A model generated the notes under the pieces. That model had not been told where the DNA came from, did no database searches, and saw only the letters and a list, made by a program, of their open reading frames with translations. From Nitrosovibrio sp. Nv6 (GTDB lineage: Bacteria > Pseudomonadota > Gammaproteobacteria > Burkholderiales > Nitrosomonadaceae): a stretch of 64,000 nucleotides of DNA. The position numbers and the translations under genes are program-made. Below are positions 20,467-29,694 of the stretch, one piece after another (the stretch's first letter is position 1; every line of letters starts with the position of its first letter). The stretch is taken from positions 41,646 through 105,645 of the forward strand of contig NZ_FODX01000008.1 in assembly GCF_900110495.1 (NCBI RefSeq). Direction: 5' to 3'.

Positions 20467-21674
20467 AGTGGGCGCTATGGTTTCTGGCGTTGTTTTCCGT
20501 TGCCGTGGCGGTGACGCTCGCCGCCAGATACAACAATGGCTATGTGCTGATCGTGGCTCAACCTTATCGCATCGAGCTCTCGCTCAATTTATTGGCCGTC
20601 TTACTGCTGGCGACTATTTTTATCGCTTATTTCGTCGTGCGGCTGGCTGTCATTACGCTGCGATTGCCAACAGAGGTGAGCGAATTCCGTTCTCGCAGGC
20701 GCCACGAGAAAGCGCGTACGAGAATGCTCGACGGGCTCAAGGCGTTCTTTGAAGGGCGCTACGCTCAGGCCGAGAAAGCTTCCGCTGCCGCGCTGGAACT
20801 GAAAGAATCTCCTGCCGTTAGCGCGATTAATGCCATGGTCGCTGCCCGTTCCGCACACGAACTGAGAAAGTATTCCCGACGTGACGAGTTTATTGCGTTG
20901 GCGGAAAGCAATGCACCGAAAGAGATAACGCTGCGGCTGATGACACAAGCCGAATTGTTGCTGGATGAACGCCGGTTCGATGAAGCACTGAAAATATTGC
21001 AGTCCCTGACCGCCACGGGGACGCGCCCGCCTACCGCCGCACTGCGGCTGGAACTTAAAGCGCAGCAGCGGTCAAAAAACTGGGATGCCGTTCTGGATCT
21101 GCTGCGGGAGCTGGAGCAGCGGAATGCGGTTGACATGGAACTGGTGAGGCAGCTGAGACGCCGCGCCAATGTGGAAAGTCTCAAAAGCAGAATGTTGAAT
21201 CCCCAGGCACTGAAGGAGTATTGGCAAAATACGTCTTCAACCGATAAGAAAGACAGCAAGCTGGCCGCCGCTGCGGCGCGTGCGTATACGTCAATGGGGG
21301 ACTCTGCAACCGCTCGTCAGATTATTGAGGAGAGTCTGGATAACCAATGGGATTCCGAATTAGCCGAGCTGTACGCGCAATGTACGGGTAACGATGCCGT
21401 CAGGCAAATTGAACGCGCCGAAGCCTGGCTCAAGTCTCATCCCAACGACGCATCTCTGCTGTTTGCCTTGGGCAAGCTTTGCGTCCACTGCGAACTATGG
21501 GGCAAAGCACAAAATTATCTGGAGGCGAGTCTGTCGGTGGAACCGGATTACCCGGCGCATCTGGCGTTGGCACAGCTGAACGGGAAACTTGGCCGGCCCG
21601 AACTGGCTAGCGATCATTATGGCAAGGGCCTCGAACTCGCATTGAGGCGACTCGACGCACTGGCGCAGGAGTAA
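20463..21674 (+). CDS. hemY: HemY family TPR membrane protein
   Basis: A 403-aa protein with two N-terminal transmembrane helices (about 1-20 and 40-62) and a long TPR-like helical domain (EGRYAQAEKASAAAL, LDERRFDEALKIL, LGKLCVHCELWGKAQNYLEASL). It is the proteobacterial HemY of the hem operon, distinct from the Bacillus protoporphyrinogen oxidase of the same name. It probably scaffolds late haem synthesis; haem supply is important in this cytochrome-rich organism. Confidence 0.9.
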   Translation: MKWALWFLALFSVAVAVTLAARYNNGYVLIVAQPYRIELSLNLLAVLLLATIFIAYFVVRLAVITLRLPTEVSEFRSRRRHEKARTRMLDGLKAFFEGRYAQAEKASAAALELKESPAVSAINAMVAARSAHELRKYSRRDEFIALAESNAPKEITLRLMTQAELLLDERRFDEALKILQSLTATGTRPPTAALRLELKAQQRSKNWDAVLDLLRELEQRNAVDMELVRQLRRRANVESLKSRMLNPQALKEYWQNTSSTDKKDSKLAAAAARAYTSMGDSATARQIIEESLDNQWDSELAELYAQCTGNDAVRQIERAEAWLKSHPNDASLLFALGKLCVHCELWGKAQNYLEASLSVEPDYPAHLALAQLNGKLGRPELASDHYGKGLELALRRLDALAQE

Positions 21675-21676
21675 CC

Positions 21677-21695
21677 CGGCTGCGGCTCGCAGCCG
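21677..21695. terminator. perfect hairpin between convergent hemY and the reductase gene
   Basis: CGGCTGCG at 21677-21684 pairs with CGCAGCCG at 21688-21695 across a 3-base loop. It sits three bases after the hemY stop and 19 bases before the reductase stop on the other strand. There is no T run, so it may act as a bidirectional pause or RNA 3'-end stabiliser. Confidence 0.45.
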
Positions 21696-21713
21696 CCCGG
21701 ATGACCCGGAAAA

Positions 21714-22754
21714 TCAGGGCTTTGGTTCGCTTGCCGAAGTCGTGAATGCGTCGGAAAAAAACTCATTTTCCGGGAGGCCGCGCAGGCGGGTGAAATCCCG
21801 ATGTGCCGCTTCGACCATCGCCGGTGTGCCGCAAGCGTATATCTGATATCCGGCGAGATCGTCGAAATCCTGCAGCACGGCTTCATGTACCAGGCCGGTC
21901 CTTCCATGCCAGTTATCCGTTGGAAGGGGCTCGGATAGTACCGGGATAAAGGTAAAATTGTCATGTTCCTGCTGCCAGCTTCCTGCCAGATCCGTCATAT
22001 AAAGATCGGACCTGGTGCGGTTGCCCCAGTAGAGGACCATCTGCCGCTCATGCGCCCGGAAGTTTTGTACATGAAAGATATGTTCGAGTATGCTTTTAAC
22101 CGGTGCGAACCCTGTGCCGCTGGCTACGAAGATAATTGGTTTATCTGAATCTTCCCGCAGAAAAAAGGTGCCGAGCGGCCCTTCGAAGCGCAGGATGTCC
22201 TTCTCCTTCATCTGGGTGAATACATGCTCGGCGAATGCGCCGCCGCGGTAATTTCGCACATGTAGCTGCAGCAGTTCGTCGTCGTGAGGCGCATTCGCTA
22301 GGGAGAAACTCCGGCGCTTGCCATTTTTCATGAGAATGTCGATATATTGCCCAGCGAGAAACTGCAAGCGTTCATTGGCCGGAAGCTTCACGGAAATTAT
22401 CATTACGCCAGGCGCGGCCCGTTCCAGTTTCTGGACACGGCACGGCAACATCTTGATTTTAATATCTTTTATTGCCCCGATTTCGCGGCATTCGATGACA
22501 AGTTCCGATAATGGCACCGCGCAGCAAAACAATGCCATCCCCGCCTGCTTCTCCACTTCCGTTAGCGCACTTTCATTATGGCTGCCGAAATCGACCTTTC
22601 CCTGTATGATTTTGCCCTTGCAAGTACCGCAGGCGCCATTTCGGCAGCCATAGGGAAGCGGATAACCTTCGCGAAGCGCGGCCTGTAACACGGTTTCCCC
22701 GGGTTGGGCGAAAAAAACATGGCCGCTAGGCTCGATAGTAATTTGATGCGGCAT
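21714..22754 (-). CDS. 2Fe-2S ferredoxin / FAD / NAD(P) oxidoreductase (CDP-6-deoxy-delta-3,4-glucoseen reductase-like)
   Basis: A 346-aa electron-transfer protein. Residues 1-90 form a plant-type 2Fe-2S domain with cysteines at 37, 42, 45 (YGCRNGACGTC) and 77. An FAD-binding domain follows with RSFSLANAP, then a NAD(P) domain (IFVASGTGFAPVKSILEH, ending ENEFFSDAF). This is the AscD/phenol hydroxylase reductase arrangement. In betaproteobacteria solitary copies are usually housekeeping reductases of unknown substrate; no deoxysugar gene is adjacent, so that label is only a similarity. Confidence 0.85.
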   Translation of the reverse strand: MPHQITIEPSGHVFFAQPGETVLQAALREGYPLPYGCRNGACGTCKGKIIQGKVDFGSHNESALTEVEKQAGMALFCCAVPLSELVIECREIGAIKDIKIKMLPCRVQKLERAAPGVMIISVKLPANERLQFLAGQYIDILMKNGKRRSFSLANAPHDDELLQLHVRNYRGGAFAEHVFTQMKEKDILRFEGPLGTFFLREDSDKPIIFVASGTGFAPVKSILEHIFHVQNFRAHERQMVLYWGNRTRSDLYMTDLAGSWQQEHDNFTFIPVLSEPLPTDNWHGRTGLVHEAVLQDFDDLAGYQIYACGTPAMVEAAHRDFTRLRGLPENEFFSDAFTTSASEPKP

Positions 22755-22803
22755 CTGATTACGGATGATTCAGTAAAGACAAGGATAACCGGCGGCAAAC
22801 AAA

Positions 22804-23796
22804 ATGAACACCATGAAACGGACGCTTTTAATTGTCGGCTGCGGCGACATTGCCTTGCGCGCGGCGCCCCTGCTTCAGACGCACTATCGGCTGCTGGGCC
22901 TGTGCCGGACGCCGGACAAAAGAGCCTTTTTGCGTTTGCACGGAATTACGCCAGTGTTTGGAGATCTCGACGCGCCTCGCACTCTTGACAAACTGAGTGG
23001 GAGAGCTCATGCGGTTTTGCATCTTGCTCCGCCACCTGCTCGTGGTCAACGAGATACCCGTACTGCGAACCTCCTGGCAGCACTGACAAAACGGCCAAGG
23101 ATGAAGGGGGCAATATTACCACAACGGCTTATTTACATCAGCACCAGTGGCGTATACGGTGACTGCAGAGGTGCGCTGGTAGATGAAACCCGTTCGATCA
23201 ATCCGCAAACAGGACGCGCATGGCGCCGTGCCGATGCAGAGAGACAGGTCCGCAGCTGGGGACTGCGCAACGGCGTGAGTGTGTCAATCCTTCGTGTGCC
23301 AGGAATTTACGCGGACGATCGCCTGCCGCTCGCCCGTTTGCGCGAGGGCGTTCCGGCGCTATTGCCGGAAGAAGACAGCTACACAAACCACATACACGCT
23401 GAGGATCTCGTGCATATCCTCTTTGCCGCGCTGCGCCATGCAAAGCCAGGCAGGATCTATCATGCCAGTGATGACTCAGACTTGAAAATGGGCGAGTACT
23501 TCGATCTGGTGGCAGACAGGATGGCTCTGCCGCGACCACCACGCATCGCCCGAGTCCAGGCCGAGGGGCGCATATCTTCAGGCATGTTATCGTTCATGCG
23601 GGAATCGCGGCGGTTGATCAACACACGCATCAAGCATGAGTTGCAAGTGAACCTTCGCTATCCCACTGTCGCCGAGTGTTTTGCAAGGAGCGCCGTAGTG
23701 AATGCTTGGGAAAATAGTAAAATTCGATCTGTTTCAAGGAATGCCGACAGCAACTGCGATGGAACCCATACTCATCTTTACCAATCTGCCCGATAG
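22804..23796 (+). CDS. NAD(P)-dependent epimerase/dehydratase-like SDR protein
   Basis: A 330-aa extended short-chain dehydrogenase-like protein. The N-terminal nucleotide site is LIVGCGDIALRAAP (GxGxxG variant), the catalytic region is YISTSGVYGD, and NHIHAEDLVHILFAAL is typical of the YeeZ-like family. Substrate unknown. The last 30 residues overlap the start of cutA by up to 95 bases and have no family likeness, so the true stop may reflect a small frame drift at the end. Confidence 0.8.
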   Translation: MNTMKRTLLIVGCGDIALRAAPLLQTHYRLLGLCRTPDKRAFLRLHGITPVFGDLDAPRTLDKLSGRAHAVLHLAPPPARGQRDTRTANLLAALTKRPRMKGAILPQRLIYISTSGVYGDCRGALVDETRSINPQTGRAWRRADAERQVRSWGLRNGVSVSILRVPGIYADDRLPLARLREGVPALLPEEDSYTNHIHAEDLVHILFAALRHAKPGRIYHASDDSDLKMGEYFDLVADRMALPRPPRIARVQAEGRISSGMLSFMRESRRLINTRIKHELQVNLRYPTVAECFARSAVVNAWENSKIRSVSRNADSNCDGTHTHLYQSAR

Positions 23797-24088
23797 AGCA
23801 GCGGCTATATCGCTTGCTGAAAAACTGGTCGACGAGCGATTGGCTGCCTGCGTCAATGTACTGGCCGAATGCACGTCTGTTTACCATTGGCAGGGGAAAA
23901 AAGAGAGTGCCCGCGAAGTACCGGTACTGATCAAGACGCTTGCCCGGCATTACGCCCGGCTGGAGCAGTTGATAACGTCCCTGCACCCATACGAACTACC
24001 CGAAATCATTGCTGTCCCAATAAGCAGCGGGTTGCCCGCTTATTTGCGATGGATCGCTGACGAAACGTTAACTCCTGCCAACAATTAA
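23702..24088 (+). CDS. cutA: divalent-cation tolerance protein CutA
   Basis: CutA is a small trimeric protein linked to copper tolerance and, in E. coli, encoded next to dsbD as here. Motifs: LAEKLVDERLAACVNVL, SVYHWQGKKESAREVPVLIKT, HPYELPEIIAVPI. Start options are ATG at 23702 (AAGGAG eleven bases upstream, 128 aa), 23741 or 23759 (109 aa, closest to the conserved N-terminus MEPILIFTNL). The family domain begins at 23759. The cutA-dsbD pair is well conserved. Confidence 0.9.
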   Translation: MLGKIVKFDLFQGMPTATAMEPILIFTNLPDRAAAISLAEKLVDERLAACVNVLAECTSVYHWQGKKESAREVPVLIKTLARHYARLEQLITSLHPYELPEIIAVPISSGLPAYLRWIADETLTPANN

Positions 24089-24109
24089 CTGAAAAAAAAC
24101 CGGTTTTCC

Positions 24110-26065
24110 ATGCACTTGATTCGATATTTCCTGCTATTGCTCTGCTTTTGCAGCGTAAATCTCTTCGCCGAGGAGAGGCAGGCTTCCGGTTTTCTTTCCG
24201 GGTTAAAACAGCTTGGCGCAAGCCTGGAGCAAAACGAACAGGAATTGCTCCCCCCGGATCAGGCTTTCAAATTGACTGTCAAGGTCCGGGATGAGAATAC
24301 GCTGGTGGCGCAGTTCGAACCAGCAAAAAACTATTATCTTTACAAAGACAAGGTTGCGTTCAAGCCGCAAAACACGCAGACATCGATCGAGGCAATCTCT
24401 CTACCTCAGGGGAAAGTCAAAAGCGATCTTACCTTTGGGGAAGTCGAGGTTTTTTATCAGCCGTTCGAAGCGCTCATTTCCTTGAAGCGCGATCCCTCTT
24501 CAACAGAAAAGTTGACGCTTGTTGCGACTTATCAGGGATGCAACGAGCCAATAGGCGTTTGTTATGCGCCTATCAACAAAGTCGTCGAACTGACGCTCCC
24601 GGTGGCGAAAGCGGCGGCCGGCGCGGTCGCCAATGCTGTAAGCGGAGATGCAGCCGCGGCATCGGATTCGCCAGCAGCGAAGCCGGACCCAGCCGCGGAA
24701 CTGTTCCAGTCCCCGTCGCCGGGTGGATCGCCTGCCATCGAGACGGAATCCAGCAAAATAGAGCAAATGTTCGAGACCGGCAATTTCTGGCTGATTCTGA
24801 CCGGTTTCTTCGGGATCGGCCTGCTTCTTGCATTTACTCCTTGTGTATTTCCGATGTTTCCCATTTTATCGGGCATTATCGCCAGGCGGGGAGAGCGCAT
24901 TACAAAGACTCACGGTTTTATCCTGTCGTTAGCCTATGTCATGGGGATGGCGCTTACTTACGCCGCCGCTGGCGTGGCAGCGGGGCTTTCCGGGGCGATG
25001 CTGTCCGCAACTTTGCAAAACGCCTGGGTACTCGGGGCGTTTGCGCTGGTCTTTATAACGCTGGCATTTTCCATGTTTGGCTTCTACGAATTGCAATTGC
25101 CCACCTTTCTTCAGAGCAAACTCTCCGAGGAGGCAGGTCATTTGAAAGGTGGGCATCTGACGGGTGTATTTGGCATGGGAGCATTGTCCGCATTGATTGT
25201 CGGGCCTTGCGTGGCTGCCCCGCTGGCCGGCGCACTGCTTTACATCAGCCAGACGCGGGACGTGGTTCTGGGCGGCTCGGCGCTGTTTGCCATGGCCTTG
25301 GGCATGGGCGTGCCACTCTTGTTATTGGGCGCATCTGCAGGGGCGCTGCTGCCAAAAGCGGGTCCATGGATGGAGGCGGTCAAACAATCCTTTGGCGTTT
25401 TGTTGCTGGCGGTCGCAATATGGCTGATATCCCCGGTGATTCCAGCGGTGGTGCACATGCTGCTGTGGGCCGCTTTATTGATCGTCTCAGCCATTTATTT
25501 ACATGCCGTCGACCCGTTGCGTCCGGGTGCTTCGGGCTTTCAGAAATTCCTGAAGGGTCTGGGCATGATCGCGCTGCTGACGGGGATTGCCCTGTTGATC
25601 GGTGTTTTTTCCGGCAGCCGCGATATCCTGCAACCTCTCTCGAAAATAAACGTCGCCGCGGTGGATGCGGCTGCAATGGAAAAAAATGGGGCCGAGCAAG
25701 CGGGACATTTACCATTTCAGAGAGTGAAGTCGGTAGCAGAACTTGAACAGCATATTCTCCGGGCGAGAAACAAATACATGATGGTGGACTTCTACGCCGA
25801 CTGGTGCATTTCCTGCAAGGAAATGGAGCGCTTCACGTTTACCGATCCGAAAGTGCAGTCGCGTCTGAAAGACGTGGTACTGTTAAAGGTAGATGTTACT
25901 GCGGGAACACCGGATGACGCGGCATTGCTCAAGCGTTTCAAGCTATTCGGCCCCCCCGGCATACTGTTCCTTGATCGCGAGGGGCGCGAGATCAAGGGAG
26001 TCAGGCTCATTGGGTACCAGGACACGGACAGCTTTCTGAAAATACTCAATGCCGTATTGACCTGA
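24110..26065 (+). CDS. dsbD: thiol:disulfide interchange protein DsbD
   Basis: DsbD moves electrons from cytoplasmic thioredoxin to periplasmic DsbC/CcmG-type proteins, which is needed for cytochrome c assembly. The 651-aa product has a signal peptide, a periplasmic alpha domain with the redox pair C144/C151 (GCNEPIGVCY), eight predicted membrane helices with TPCVFPMFPIL and GPCVAAPLAG, and a C-terminal thioredoxin domain with C566/C569 (DWCISC). The linker around residues 165-215 is Ala/Pro-rich. It follows cutA and precedes a TlpA-like thioredoxin. Confidence 0.96.
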   Translation: MHLIRYFLLLLCFCSVNLFAEERQASGFLSGLKQLGASLEQNEQELLPPDQAFKLTVKVRDENTLVAQFEPAKNYYLYKDKVAFKPQNTQTSIEAISLPQGKVKSDLTFGEVEVFYQPFEALISLKRDPSSTEKLTLVATYQGCNEPIGVCYAPINKVVELTLPVAKAAAGAVANAVSGDAAAASDSPAAKPDPAAELFQSPSPGGSPAIETESSKIEQMFETGNFWLILTGFFGIGLLLAFTPCVFPMFPILSGIIARRGERITKTHGFILSLAYVMGMALTYAAAGVAAGLSGAMLSATLQNAWVLGAFALVFITLAFSMFGFYELQLPTFLQSKLSEEAGHLKGGHLTGVFGMGALSALIVGPCVAAPLAGALLYISQTRDVVLGGSALFAMALGMGVPLLLLGASAGALLPKAGPWMEAVKQSFGVLLLAVAIWLISPVIPAVVHMLLWAALLIVSAIYLHAVDPLRPGASGFQKFLKGLGMIALLTGIALLIGVFSGSRDILQPLSKINVAAVDAAAMEKNGAEQAGHLPFQRVKSVAELEQHILRARNKYMMVDFYADWCISCKEMERFTFTDPKVQSRLKDVVLLKVDVTAGTPDDAALLKRFKLFGPPGILFLDREGREIKGVRLIGYQDTDSFLKILNAVLT

Positions 26066-26185
26066 GCGCCCGTTCAAATCCACCGTATATAACACGACAC
26101 GCCTTTTGCGCGAGTGAGTGTATTGGCCTGGTGTGGATCCTGCCACGGAATTTTTGGAGTTATCTTCCTCGGGGTTAATGATTAA

Positions 26186-26737
26186 ATGACGAAATTGCAA
26201 CAGACGTTGTTGTATGCAGGCATCGCAGTGCTTGCAGTGACCGCCGGCTTTTTGTTGCGCGGCCACCTGATGAGCGGTAATGCCGAACCGGGTGCCGACG
26301 CAGCGGTGTCAACCAAAGGGGCCGAGGCAATATTTGCCGCGAGCTTGCCCGATCTTCAGGGGACGAATCAGGCCATCTCGCAATGGCGCGGCAAAGTAAT
26401 GGTCATTAATTTCTGGGCGACCTGGTGCGAGCCATGCCGCAAGGAAATTCCGGAGTTCATTGAACTGCAGGAGAAATTCAGGGATAACGGACTTATTTTT
26501 GTCGGTATTGCAGTGGATCAGAAGGAAAAAGCTGTCGCTTTCAGCAAGGAGATAGGGATCAATTATCCGGTGCTGGTAGGCGATATGAAAGCCATGGAAT
26601 TGGCTGACGCAGCGGGAAACCGCCAGGGGGCGCTCCCATTCACGGTTGTTATTGACCGCGGCGGGAAAATCATAGGGACCAAACTGGGCCGCCTGAGTCA
26701 GGATAAACTTGAATCCATGGTCAAGCCCTTACTGTAA
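26186..26737 (+). CDS. TlpA/ResA-like membrane-anchored thioredoxin
   Basis: A 183-aa protein with an N-terminal signal anchor (about residues 6-26) and a periplasmic thioredoxin fold with C81-x-x-C84 (ATWCEPCRKEIPEF) and a cis-Pro region (GALPFTVVIDRGG). It probably reduces apocytochromes or other periplasmic thiols using electrons from the upstream DsbD. It starts 120 bases after dsbD, so may share its transcript. Confidence 0.88.
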   Translation: MTKLQQTLLYAGIAVLAVTAGFLLRGHLMSGNAEPGADAAVSTKGAEAIFAASLPDLQGTNQAISQWRGKVMVINFWATWCEPCRKEIPEFIELQEKFRDNGLIFVGIAVDQKEKAVAFSKEIGINYPVLVGDMKAMELADAAGNRQGALPFTVVIDRGGKIIGTKLGRLSQDKLESMVKPLL

Positions 26738-26949
26738 ACCCGGTTCGTTTTCACGCATCAAATATCATCAGCCAACCGGATCTATAGCGGGATGCTTTGT
26801 TGCTTCGATATTCCTCGATACACAGGCGGAGACTGGTATCGAAGCGCATCTTTGATCAACCGTCGTACATTCAAAACCACTTCAATCTGATATTGACCGC
26901 CACGAAGAAAGGAAGAACAAGCTCCCTGAGCTCCGTGGCAGCATGCCGC

Positions 26950-27675
26950 TCAAAAGTTCAAGAAAAGATTGGCGGATAATATATGATCCATCAGGTTAGC
27001 CCCTCGCCTGATAAGATAGTGGTTCATATAGCCGACTTCAGTTGTAACATTCTTATTGATGGCATAGCCGATTCCCGTAAAGAATCGATTGTTGTCGATG
27101 CCTCTTCGGGCGCGCCAGTCATTCGTGTTGAGGCCGACAAAAACCTCATCTTGAACGATGAAGCTGAAGCCTGGTGCAAAAGTCAGCGGTACAGCTAATT
27201 TAAGCATTTGCCGATAACGCACGGCGACATCATCCCCGAGCCGCGGAGCCATGCGTTGCTCCAGACGGCTGCGCGCGGTGACTTTCCCGAACGAAAATTT
27301 ATCGCTCCATAATAATTGCTGCCACACTCGCTGCTCGTCAAACGGAACACTGACAAATGGTGTCGAGGTTGGGGCCCAGGCGTATCCCGCCCAGATACTG
27401 GTAGTGTCGTTAATCTTGTAACCCAGGCCGGGCCGTATCAGGGCCTGAGAGAACTTGGTTGAATTGTCGCCAAAACGCCCTTGTCCTTCCGCCCACCACA
27501 GTACTTTCTTCAAGGTTGGGTTATCCGGATTGACAAATCCGAAATTACCGGTAGCCGTGATGTTACCCCAGGTTTGGAAATCCGATAGATCGTCCGCAAA
27601 CTCTTGAGCAGCTACCGGGCTGGAAAGAAGTATCAGACCCGATAGCGCTAATGCCGTAAAAATGTTTTGTCGCAC
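26950..27675 (-). CDS. DUF2490-type outer-membrane beta-barrel protein
   Basis: The start is set at the GTG at 27675, with AAGGAGAG just upstream, giving 241 aa with a clean signal peptide (VRQNIFTALALSGLILLSSPVAAQE); the longer frame adds 73 unlike residues. The mature part has alternating polar and aromatic strands (FVGLNTNDWRARRGIDNNRFFTG, VTTEVGYMNHYL) and ends in LFLNF, a terminal Phe typical of BAM substrates. Function unknown; DUF2490 assignment is from pattern. Confidence 0.75.
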   Translation of the reverse strand: MRQNIFTALALSGLILLSSPVAAQEFADDLSDFQTWGNITATGNFGFVNPDNPTLKKVLWWAEGQGRFGDNSTKFSQALIRPGLGYKINDTTSIWAGYAWAPTSTPFVSVPFDEQRVWQQLLWSDKFSFGKVTARSRLEQRMAPRLGDDVAVRYRQMLKLAVPLTFAPGFSFIVQDEVFVGLNTNDWRARRGIDNNRFFTGIGYAINKNVTTEVGYMNHYLIRRGANLMDHILSANLFLNF

Positions 27676-28098
27676 TTGCTCTCCTTCATTTGATATGGAA
27701 AATGATTTCAAAGAACGGGAAACGCGCCGCTCGCTGTATAGCCGTTTGGCGCAGAATGAGCCGATGTGGTAACACGACTGCAAAAAGCCTTGCAGTGCCT
27801 GGGCTGACAGATGCCTTGAATTTGGCGAACTATCTGTTCGAAATAGAAATCTGTTATTTATAAGTGAATTTTGCGTGAAATTATCACAACACACGTCAAG
27901 AAAGCATCATGTAGATGTGAGAAATTTGTGAAGCACCTACTTTAAACGGGGATATGGGATGAATCTGCTCATAATGCATAAAAAAACTATCCCTGGCGGC
28001 GAAAATCATGAATTGAAAGCCAACGTGGATTACCTGGACAACACGGAGGGGCTTTGTAAAAAGGAAGGAGCGTTCGCGGGACGTTTTCATTCAGCTTA
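27676..28098. other. intergenic region without a supported gene
   Basis: About 420 bases upstream of the DUF2490 gene. A 59-codon plus-strand frame at 27959-28138 reads through the terminator hairpin and into the repeat element, so I do not call it. An intrinsic terminator follows with no gene ahead of it, which makes a small RNA possible. Confidence 0.4.
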
Positions 28099-28134
28099 CA
28101 GTCTCCGGCGAACCCCGGAGACTGAATCTTTTTT
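28099..28134 (+). terminator. strong rho-independent terminator with no obvious upstream gene
   Basis: CAGTCTCCGG at 28099-28108 pairs perfectly with CCGGAGACTG at 28115-28124 (loop CGAACC), followed by AATCTTTTTT on the plus strand. The nearest plus-strand gene upstream (ending 26737) is 1.4 kb away and the genes between are on the minus strand. Confidence 0.75.
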
Positions 28135-28302
28135 CTAGCAGCCTGTCGGACTTGAAGAATCGAAGCGAAAAAGTGACTGGGTGAGGACAGATTTTGATGA
28201 TTTTGAAGGCCAATAGTTATTCTATTGGCCGAAAAAGCGGCGAAATATGGACCAGCCAGACGCTTTTGCAGCCGATTTCCTTTAAGTCCGACAGGCTGCT
28301 AG
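28135..28302. mobile_element. MITE-like element, copy 1 (168 bp, terminal inverted repeats)
   Basis: Ends are about 19-21-base inverted repeats: CTAGCAGCCTGTCGGACTT on the left and its complement on the right. Inside is a second palindrome, GGCCAATAG/CTATTGGCC around TTATT. There is no transposase. A second copy at 54971-55138 differs at three positions. Both ends here read CTAG, which can be read as a 4-base target duplication or as the tip of the inverted repeat. The right-hand CTAG supplies the TAG stop of the TauE/SafE gene on the minus strand. Confidence 0.85.
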
Positions 28303-29276
28303 ACAGCAAGGGCCCGGTACAGATTGTACGAACTGATAAGAATAATCAGTGTCCCCACCAGTATAAGCAGCGTGCGGGCGTGGAGCTTCTTGCATAGCAC
28401 TGCGGCGAACGGTGCAGCGAACAAGCCCCCAAATACCAGGCCGACGATGATGGGCCATGTATTTGTTTCCATCAGCAATGTAAAAACGGTGGCGCCTGTC
28501 AGCGTCAGAAAGAACTCGGCGAAATTTACCGAGCCGATTGTAGTGCGGGGATCATTTCCCGAGCTCATCAACGTTGATGTCACTACCGGACCCCAGCCGC
28601 CACCGCCCGCTGCGTCGACAAATCCACCAAATAGCGCCAGTTTTCCGACGTGCCTGGGAGCATCCTCGCGCAAGCGTAGCGGGCGAAACGCCTTGCTGAG
28701 GATGTAAATACCCAGCAGCAGTAAATAGGTCGAGATATATGGCTTGAACATGGCGCCATCGACCTGGGTCACCAGCACTGCACCCAGTATGCCGCCCAGA
28801 ATTCCCGGCACCAGCAAACGTATAAACAACGCCTTATTCACGTTACCGAATTTTACGTGCGAAATTCCTGAAACACCGGTGGTGAAAATCTCGGCGATAT
28901 GAACGCTGGCGCTCGCCGCGCCGGGGGTGGCGCCTGTCGCCAGCAGGAACGTCGTTGCCGTAACGCCGTAAGCCATGCCCAACGCGCCATCCACCACTTG
29001 TGCAAAAAATCCGACCAGTACCGCGCTCCAGAATGTCGTGCCGCTGAGCGTCTCGCCAATAATTTGCCAACCACCGAACCAGTTATTGGAAATAAAAAAG
29101 CGCCCCGTCAAAAAGAGGACCAACCCGATCATAACCACAACAACGAACCACACCGCAGCCTGAAGGAGAGGGTGGGCGCCAGGATGGGAGACGGGTTCCT
29201 CAACAGGAGGCAGCCCCAGCTGCTGGTGTTCCACGTTTATCGGATTACCCGTCAGATCCAGATTGCGAATCTTCAT
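28299..29276 (-). CDS. TauE/SafE family permease (sulfite exporter type)
   Basis: A 325-aa inner-membrane protein with eight or nine predicted helices. The first half has GFFAQVVDGALGMAYGVTATTFLL and the second GGFVDAAGGGGWGPVVTSTLM, the paired half-repeats of the TauE/SafE family, which exports sulfite, sulfoacetate or related organic anions. The stop codon is the TAG inside the tip of the adjacent repeat element, so the last codons border an insertion; the end YNLYRALAV still looks complete. Substrate not determinable. Confidence 0.88.
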   Translation of the reverse strand: MKIRNLDLTGNPINVEHQQLGLPPVEEPVSHPGAHPLLQAAVWFVVVVMIGLVLFLTGRFFISNNWFGGWQIIGETLSGTTFWSAVLVGFFAQVVDGALGMAYGVTATTFLLATGATPGAASASVHIAEIFTTGVSGISHVKFGNVNKALFIRLLVPGILGGILGAVLVTQVDGAMFKPYISTYLLLLGIYILSKAFRPLRLREDAPRHVGKLALFGGFVDAAGGGGWGPVVTSTLMSSGNDPRTTIGSVNFAEFFLTLTGATVFTLLMETNTWPIIVGLVFGGLFAAPFAAVLCKKLHARTLLILVGTLIILISSYNLYRALAV

Positions 29277-29694
29277 AAGCTTTGTTTCCTGCCTCTTCCA
29301 TATGTCGCAACACTATACCGATACGTGCAGCTATCAAGAAATAACCTAATAGAATATGTTTATTCTTTTGTTTTTCCAGCTATGAGAGAGATGAGAGAGG
29401 AGAGAGATCTAAAAAGCGCCGGCATTTTCCCCGCGGGACAAGCGACAATAGCAAAGCCAGTGGATGACCGGCTCCCGCTATCCGGCTGTGTCTGGTGATA
29501 GCCCAAGCCGGGCCGCGACCCCGGATTGTGGAAAAACAGGGCGCGCCGCGTTGCACTCCCTGGCATCATCGGCTAGGCTGAAGGTGGGTATCGCGTCCCT
29601 GATCGTCCCCATTTTGCACCTTTTGCCGATCTGGCGCTCCGAAGGACTGTTTCAGGGGTCCCTGCGTATTCATGAATAGATTTGGTACTCTACG
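29277..29694. other. intergenic region, nothing recognised
   Basis: 418 bases between the divergent permease and DUF2784 genes, which should hold both promoters. It contains a purine-rich stretch (GAGAGATGAGAGAGGAGAGAG near 29383-29406). A 71-codon frame at 29464-29679 has no recognisable features. Confidence 0.4.

Noticed and set aside
24538..25746. 402-codon plus-strand frame inside dsbD
   Set aside because: Alternate frame of dsbD; the dsbD frame carries all family motifs.
27959..28138. 59-codon plus-strand frame ending at the repeat element
   Set aside because: It runs through a perfect terminator hairpin and its stop is in the element; no ribosome site.
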